64,000 nt of DNA from Acanthococcus lagerstroemiae (Eukaryota > Arthropoda > Insecta > Hemiptera > Eriococcidae): assembly GCA_031841125.1 (NCBI GenBank), contig JAJSSI010000012.1, forward strand, positions 620,001 to 684,000, given 5' to 3'. The position numbers and the translations under genes are program-made. Shown here one piece after another: positions 57,317-64,000 of the stretch; position 1 is the first letter of the stretch; each line of letters starts with the position of its first letter. The notes below the pieces were generated by a model. It was not told the origin of the DNA, made no database searches, and worked only from the letters and a program-made list of their open reading frames with translations.

Positions 57317-60300
57317 TTATTCAAATGATTTTGAGATGAACACTACCAGGCTCAGTTTATCATTCATATGACTTGAAATTCTTTTTTTGCAAGTTAATGA
57401 AAATTTGAAGTTGACTATAAGAGCTCGTTGCTCCTGGGTTGTAGCTAGCATGCTATTCATCATTGAACGCATCCATTCTCTAAATTCCGCATTTTTACCA
57501 ACTCTCGCTTGTGTGCCTGGGAAAAATAATGGTTTAGTACATTTGGAGGTGGGCAATTGCCCGGATGCTGTGCCTTGAGATAACGCGGCTGGCTTACCTC
57601 GCCCAAGACCTTCCATTGCATGAAAGACACGGGAGGTCAAACCTCCACGCCTCATTTTGAACCTAAATGGCGGTCGAGGGGTTGCGGCACCAGTCGCCAA
57701 ATACAAACCCGGCGGAGACGTTATCAACGCCGTCGCTATCACTCCTGAGGTTGCCACCTCTGGAATCACCATCGCTGGTGTCACAGTCACAAACTCTGTC
57801 GCTGTCGCTTCCGTCACTATGGCCTTGCTGGCCCTTATTGCTGGAGTGGTGACCACTCTAGTCTCCTTTGCCTCATTAGTGACCTTGTTGATCTCAGTTG
57901 CTGTTGTCGCTTTTGTGAGACCTAGTTCGCTACTGGTGCCTTCAATGAGTTCGAGGTCATGGTCGCTGGCCGGCGCCGGGTGCACTATGGCCTCTGTCAT
58001 GGACATTGGCTCATCTTTGCCGGATCCAAGGTCCGGTTTGTCAAGTAGGATGGCTTCCTCCGCCTCAGAGAGCATGGGGAGCCACTGCCCTTGGTCCTGA
58101 TCTGCGCAAAAATACGATACAAATTAGAACTTACGTAATCGGAACACATGGCTGAGAACAGCCGACAGCGTGCGCGGCATTGGACCAAAACTTAATTCCA
58201 ATTATTGTTCCTCCCGGTCTTCACAATAACCTCCTCAAATTCAAAAGTGTGGCGATTGGAAATCAAAACTAATTGCCCTGAGTGAGTCCTTCCTAGAAGC
58301 AACAGTATAAAATGCAAAATGCATGATCACTCCTGCTCTCTTGACGAATTGAGGAAACTCTTATGTAATCAGACTAGACTAGCACAGCACAGTTTCATCC
58401 TCATACAATTGAGTGACCTCGCCACCTCTTTACGAAGGTGGTTTTGAAAAGTGGAAAGACTTCCTCAGGAACACACTGACTGGCCCTCCCACCTTCCGAA
58501 AAATGCTCAATCTGCAAATTTTTTGTGACCCAAAATTTCGCCAAGCACGCTTGCGCGTGTTTGTAAGTACGCACGCTACGCGATTTTGATTCAAACTGCA
58601 CACTGATTTAATTCGTCAGAGTGATCATGCGCAACCCAAATTCCGCTGTCCCAAGAACGCATTGGTACCATTAGAACCAGGTTGGTAGTCACATGGCAAT
58701 ATAGGTATACGTCGCCAAGTGGTTCCATAATTTTCCGCACCTTCTCAAAATTTGGACAGACTTTGCGACTTTGCAAATCAGATTGTTTTGTACCCACATC
58801 CAGCTTCCCAAAAAGCTCGTTTATTTCGTACCTCGATACCAGTAACGTGCGGTCACGTGAAGCGCGACCACCACGTGCTAGCGCTTGCCACATGGCGCGC
58901 GTGGAACAAAGCTCAACAATCAATCCAGGCAATTGACACATACAAAACAAGACTGAAAGTTGAGTGAGTTAACCAAAAGCTCGTACACTCTTCAGTGCCG
59001 TCTGCTACCAGTGCGTTTGCTAAAGATAGGGTAGATGCGCCATTTGTGGCCACTTTAAGGAATTTTCAATTTTGAGAAGTCAATATAAATCATTATTGAG
59101 GCAAACAGAAATTAATTTTCACTTTATTAGCCTAAGATAAGAAACTATTCCGTCTATTTAGCCAATCATCCCAGCTCTGTAGCAAGAGGAGGCTCAGCTG
59201 TCCTGATTAGAAATAGGTTATCCCATCACGACGTTGGCGCCTATGTCACCGACAGCATTCAAGCATCCGTAATCGCACTCAACCTATCCAACGAGGTAAT
59301 CCACATTGGAAGTATATACTGCCCACCTCGGTGTCCGCCTCTGGAATCACAGTTTGTAGACCTCTTCCTTCACCTGGGTCCAAAATGGATACTTGGAGGG
59401 GATTTCAACGCAAAAATCCTGAATGGGGATCTCGACTTACTTCACCTTGCGGGCGTGTACTGCAAAAAGCATATCAGCGATTCAACAGCTACCCATTATC
59501 ATCAGGTAGCCCTACATATTGGCCAGCTGACCAGGACAAACTGCCCGATATAATTGATTTTTTCATTCTTAAAGGCATACCGCCACACTATGTCAAAGTC
59601 AACTGCATTGAAGATCTCAGTTCTGATCATTTACCAATTATATTGACACTGGCAAGTGTACCTACCCGAGACATTAGATGTTGCCCACTAGTCAACAAAT
59701 CTACTGACTGGGACCTCTATCGTAAGATAGTAGACAAAAATGTCAACCTCACTGTTAGGCTCAAGTCCCAAGACGAGTTAGACAGGCAGGTGGACCACTT
59801 CACTAACGTCCTGCTAGATAGTGTGCAACGTTGCACCAACTTTCAAAGCCCACCGGAGGTATCAGTGGACTACCCAACATTCATCCGAGACCTGATATGG
59901 CGACGACGTAAGGCCAGGAAAACCTGGCAGCAAAATCGTACGACTCCAAACAAGCAAACCTTCAACCGCCTCTGCAAAGAAACCAAAGCAGCCCTTGCCA
60001 ACTGGAGGAACCATACCTTCAAGACCTACTTAACGTCATTAGCTGCAACAGAGGAGGCAGGATACTCGCTGTTCCGAGCTGCTAAAAATATTCGTCGTCC
60101 AGTACAACGCAATTCCCCACTAAAGAACACAGATGGCACATGGGCCAGAAGTGAACAAGACAAAGCAAACCTGCTGTCACGTCATTTTGAAGGCTCATTC
60201 AAAGACAACGACATCGAGACTGAAATCCAGCCTAGTCTACACGTATCAGACGTCGGCTCCATTAGGCCCTCGTCACCCACAGAGGTGGCAGGGCTAATCG

Positions 60301-63051
60301 ACCAAATGAATCTTCGAAAATCTGCCGGATCCGACAACATTTTACCAGTCATGATTAGGGAGTTGCCGCGTAGAGCAATAATCCTCGTTACTTACCTAAT
60401 CTACGCCGCAATTCGGCTGCGCTACGTTCCTCTAGCGTGGAAAAAAGCGAAGATGATCGTCATCTTAAAACCAGGAAAACCTCCGGAAGATGCCAGCTCA
60501 TACCGTCCCATCTCGCTACTACCAGTAGTCTCAAAAATCTTCGAAAACGTAATCATGCACAGGATGAAGCCAACAATTACCGAAAACAGGCTGATACCCG
60601 ATTTTCAATTTGGGTTCCGCGAGAAACATTCAACTATAGAACAAATCAACCGAGTTGTCCACACAGTTACTCAAGCGCTAGAAAATAAAGAATTCGCTCC
60701 AGCTGTCTTTCTCGATGTGAGTAGTGCATTCGACAGAGTATGGCACCTTGGACTTCTGCACAAGCTCCAGTCTATCTTCCCGCCGTGTTTGTGCAAATTA
60801 TTACAGTCATACCTGAACAACCGCACCTTCAGCGTTCATGTTGGCTCAGCTTCCTCACCGTATGCTAACATTTTGGCTGGAGTTCCCCAAGGAAGCGTCC
60901 TTGGGCCGTTACTATTCTTACTATACACCAGAGACTTCCCAGAGATGGAAGGTGCTACTACGTCCCTCTTTGCAGACGACTCTTGCGTTATCGTCCACGA
61001 TGTCAAATATGAAACTGCTGTGACCAGGCTGCAGGTCGCTGTCAACAACATTGCCTTTTGGGCGCGCAACTGGAAGATTCGGCTAAATGAATCCAAGTCC
61101 GTAAGACTCGACTTCGCCCTAAGGAAACATGGCTACCACCCTACAATCTTAAATGAAAAACCAGTACCACTCGTCAGTAGCGCACGCTACTTAGGCTTAC
61201 ATCTGGATAGCAAGCTTAATTGGCAAGAACATGTGCGTAAAAAGAGAGATCAACTTAATTTACAGTTTAGAAAATTTCAATGGCTAATTGGAAAGCACTC
61301 CCAAGTGAGCCTTGCAAACAAGAGGTTAATCTACACTTCAATTTTCCTCCCAATGTGGGCATACGGGTGTGAAATCTGGGGCACCGCTCACAAATCCAAT
61401 CGAATTGTTATCGAACGGTTCCAAAATAAATTCATGCGCGCTATCACGCAAGCGCCATGGTTTATCTCCAACGAAGAGCTGCGGAAGGATCTTAATCTCG
61501 AAGCAGTAGACCAAGTGATCACCAAAAGAGCTACTCAATACATGCGCCGGCTTCACGCTCACCCGAATGTGGAAGCAGTCATCCTACTCGACACATCCGA
61601 GGATACCCGTCGCCTTAAACGGCTACATACACATGATCTAATTACTCTAACCTAAGTTGTTTAAGTTAGTATGTACTGTGTTGTTCTAGAGATAGTAGAT
61701 ATTTAATGGCAACTAGCCAGATTATTATTTTCAACATTATATTTAAAAAAAAAAAAAAAAAAAAAAAAAACTTTATTAGGGTCTCACATCTATCTTCTGC
61801 CAGGAAATATATTTTAAATCTGAAAATATACACCACGTATTCTTCTTTTGAGGGAAATGTGAAAAATGTTCGAAAATCCCATTTGTGGCCACTTTCGTCC
61901 TTATGTGGCCATCTAATCTTACCATTTGTGGCCACTTTTATTTTTATTACAAAAGAATGCTCGTTCGACATTTCTGGGTCGAATTTTTTCACTTTTTCGG
62001 ACTATTTATTATTACTTTACTATATTTTAGTAATTTTTTTGCTCTTCGAATGCAGTTAATACATAATCAAAAGAAAAAAATGTATTCAGAAATGCCATAT
62101 AGCGAAATACCAAGGAAATTTATCGTAATTTAGCTTTCACTTTGTTCTCAGCCATTGATGGTACTGGCTATCTGCGGTTTTGAAACATTTAAAAATTGAT
62201 TACACTTCTTAAAATTATATTTCAGACCTTTATAATATTCAGAAATAGATTAAAACGATCGAGAAATGAAAATAATATGTAAGAATGTAAGTGGCCACAT
62301 ATGGAGAACAATGTTTTGTCGTCCTCCAAAAGTGGCCACTCTTTAAATTCACTATTAATTAATGAAAATAAGATAAAATTGCCTACATTTCATCGTAAAT
62401 TGATTCAGAAAAGTGTGATTTATAAAATAAAATACTTACCGCAACTATGCGCGGTCTTTTGAGTTTTGAAGCTTCTAAACCTTAATTTGGAAAACCATCC
62501 AAAATCAGCAAGTTAACAGTGAGTGATAAGAATTATCAATTTTGTTACTTTCGCGATATTCTAATGCCTCGAATTAGCGGTAAATGGTGCTACACGGATT
62601 TTCATTTTTTTCATTGGTTCATTCGATAGCTGAGGAGTGCCAGAACATTTTGGAAAATACCAAAAATGCAGAAAATGCTTTTTTGCTGATTTAAAATACA
62701 ATTAAAGTGTAAAAGTGGCCACAAATGGGTGAGTGGCCACAAATGGCGCACCTGCCCTACCCGGCCCATTGGAAATTTGGCCACTTAGCACTGACTTTTG
62801 AAATTCGACTCAATGTTGTCAGCCGATTGTCCAATACCGCACATAAATTCTCTTGGATTAAAGTTACTCAAAGGTTGGTAAAACTTACAGAAGGAAAACG
62901 ATTCGCCTCTCTTATTTTTCACTGTAATCCTATCCGGCGTGGTGTGGTCCAGCGAGCTGATGTCATCCATTCCTGTCAAGCCATCTCCGAACGTGCGATC
63001 AGCGATCGCTTTTTCCACATACATTAAAAACGAACCCAGAAATTCAGCCAT
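57317..63051 (-). CDS. Two-exon gene of unknown function, intron holds G and a LINE
   Basis: Exon 1 is 63051-62889: AAAATGG context, 54 codons, starts MAEFLGSFLMYVEKAIADRT, strong donor GTAAGT in phase 1. Exon 2 is 58101-57317: acceptor TTTTTGCGCAG, then 260 codons in the matching phase. The intron of 4.8 kb contains transposon G and its nested LINE, so it was once about 1 kb. Predicted product 315 aa: an acidic start, a threonine/alanine/valine-rich low-complexity middle (VTPAMVIPEVATSG), a basic RG-rich part and a helical end (FREWMRSMMNSML). GC content is higher than around it. No domain recognised. The stop lies four bases from the gypsy LTR, so the true C-terminus may have been cut off. 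A gag-like origin is an alternative. Confidence 0.5.
58102..59028. other. Intron part left of G; no gene called
   Basis: About 930 bp. A minus frame at 58950-58591 (119 codons, GC-rich) is open. It could be an extra exon or a decayed repeat, but it has no recognised motif and no matching splice phase was established. Confidence 0.3.
59131..61769 (+). mobile_element. Jockey-like LINE, 5'-truncated, nested in G
   Basis: Perfect 10-bp target duplication ACTTTATTAG at 59121-59130 and 61770-61779. Ends in a poly-A run of about 25. The 5' end falls inside the endonuclease domain, so ORF1 and the start of ORF2 are missing. Confidence 0.92.
59175..61655 (+). pseudogene. LINE ORF2: endonuclease (partial) and reverse transcriptase
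   Basis: The endonuclease starts in one frame (RGGSAVLIRN ... LGGDFNAK). A one-base loss in the A-run at 59412-59416 shifts it into the long frame 59331-61655 (SDHLPIIL). RT blocks in order: SYRPISLLPVVSKIFE, FQFGFREKHST, FLDVSSAFDRVWH, AGVPQGSVLGPLLF, active site FADDS at about 60969, and RYLGLHLD. The set fits the jockey group. The RT part alone is intact over more than 600 codons. Codon use is more GC-rich than the flanks. Confidence 0.9.
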
Positions 63052-64000
63052 TTTGACTTTTTAACCGTTTAACTAGTTTGAATTTTTGAAACTTTTTATG
63101 CACTCCCAAGAAAAACTTGGCTTAACTTCGCCCAAAGACTTTTGCTAAGAAACAAAGAAACAACACCTTACGTTTGAACAACAACGCGGTAAGCAGTGAG
63201 ATGGCTGGGCAGGAACGACAACGACGGCAGCCGAAGGAGCGACTCCATTTGGGAACCATTTACACGTAGGGACCGATTCGTGCTATGGTCGCAGCACTAC
63301 TTTGTGTACAGAATTCCCGTATTGCACATTGTGAAAATGGTCGCTTTTGCAACCTAGCCGGCTGGTTCTGCTGCTTGAACCGGCTGCGATCAAATACCAT
63401 AGATGAATAATACGAGAAACGTCCATATAAAATACATTGAGCGCTATTGAGCGCTTTTCGTTGCGAAAAGAGCGCTATCTATCGGCGTGGATTGTTTATA
63501 CAATGGTAAGGCATTGCGCTTATGGGAAAAATTCAGATTTAAAAAAATAATTATTAATTCTGTAAGTGCGATGAAGATGTAAAACCTTGAAAATTACTTT
63601 GCTAACATAATTGTACGCCAAAAAAAAATGTTTCTAATAATTTTTATCAGTGGGAAAATGAAAAATTGATTAATAAAAAGTAGAGCTCATTACGGGCATC
63701 TTTGCATTCGCGCCATTTTCAGTTATTTGAAAGTTAGAATATTTCCAAAAAAATATTAGAACTTTGGAGACTTTTGGTGAAATACCATCGTACAGTTTCA
63801 TAAATTGATAATTTTCTCTCATATATTCACGAGGAATATAAATAAAGAATGAAAAAATATGGTTACTCATGCAAAATTTTCTTTATTTTCTTATTTCTTT
63901 TATTTTGCACAGGTTTAGAAACTTTTATAATATTATTATTATAGTGCTGACAAAAGGCTTTCAACAATACTACAATGAATTTCTTCAGAAATACTGATTT
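63052..64000. other. Right-end region, no gene seen
   Basis: Upstream of the start codon at 63051, so it may hold that gene's promoter. A palindromic GCGATCAGCGATCGC lies just inside exon 1 (62997-63011). GAGCGCTATTGAGCGCTTTTC and CGAAAAGAGCGC (63440-63474) form short inverted pairs. The final 400 bp are AT-rich. Confidence 0.3.

Larger units (their letters stand above)
59029..62757. mobile_element. Element G: TA-inserting transposon with GTGGCCAC repeats, split by a LINE
   Basis: Inverted ends GGGTAGATGCGCCATTTGTG (59029) and CACAAATGGCGCACCTGCCC (ending 62757), flanked by TA. Without the LINE it is about 1.08 kb and non-coding. The 8-bp palindrome GTGGCCAC, usually within ATTTGTGGCCACTT, occurs once near the left end and repeatedly on the right (61888, 61930, 62292, 62333, 62715, 62733), with one decayed copy near 61907. 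Likely a Tc1/mariner-type MITE with internal binding-site-like repeats. Confidence 0.8.

Noticed and set aside
57657..58100. Plus-strand 147-codon frame rich in V, A, T and S
   Set aside because: It is the reverse of the low-complexity middle of the minus-strand exon 58101-57317, which has a matching splice phase with 62889; the plus frame has neither start context nor splice partners.

Overview
This window reads as nuclear DNA of an invertebrate, most likely an arthropod. It is AT-rich, its genes carry short GT-AG introns of roughly 60 to 700 bp, there are no bacterial signals, and it is crowded with transposon families common in arthropod genomes. I cannot name the species; an insect of the hemipteran type is only a guess. 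No rRNA, tRNA or CRISPR array was recognised.

Host-like genes are few and all lie on the minus strand. They are: an 8-exon THAP zinc-finger plus coiled-coil gene (23164-24871); a 2-exon gene of unknown function (57317-63051) whose intron holds a DNA transposon with a LINE inside it and whose 3' end abuts a gypsy LTR; and a gene fragment running off the left edge (1-1300) that has the N-terminal layout of a CMC-type transposase. A five-exon pogo/Tigger transposase (5673-8652) is nearly intact.

Most of the rest is nested mobile DNA. Stack 1 (9495-19604): a CMC-like DDE transposase gene (A) is split by a 7.9-kb element with CCCGT ends (B1). B1 is split by a 4.3-kb element (C), and C is split by a 550-bp element (F). 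Stack 2 (25037-37940): a young Ty1/copia retrotransposon with 310-bp LTRs and GAGAG target duplications is split by a second CCCGT element (B3). Stack 3 (38661-44111): a DUF7869-type transposon (D) is split by a third CCCGT element (B2), which carries its own 174-bp MITE. Stack 4 (59029-62757): a TA-inserting element (G) is split by a 5'-truncated jockey-like LINE. Most boundaries are supported by target-site duplications. In three cases the broken reading frame closes exactly when the insert and one duplication are ignored, and in two cases a sister copy gives the empty site.

Between stacks 3 and 4 lie an unusual 5.3-kb element (E, 44144-49482) with long terminal arrays of CRE-like TGACGTCA and TTGACACAA motifs, a decayed DUF4806-type gene, and a degraded Ty3/gypsy element. 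The most novel-looking parts are the CCCGT family, with its 2-bp target duplications and an unrecognised accessory gene shared by B1 and B3, and element E.
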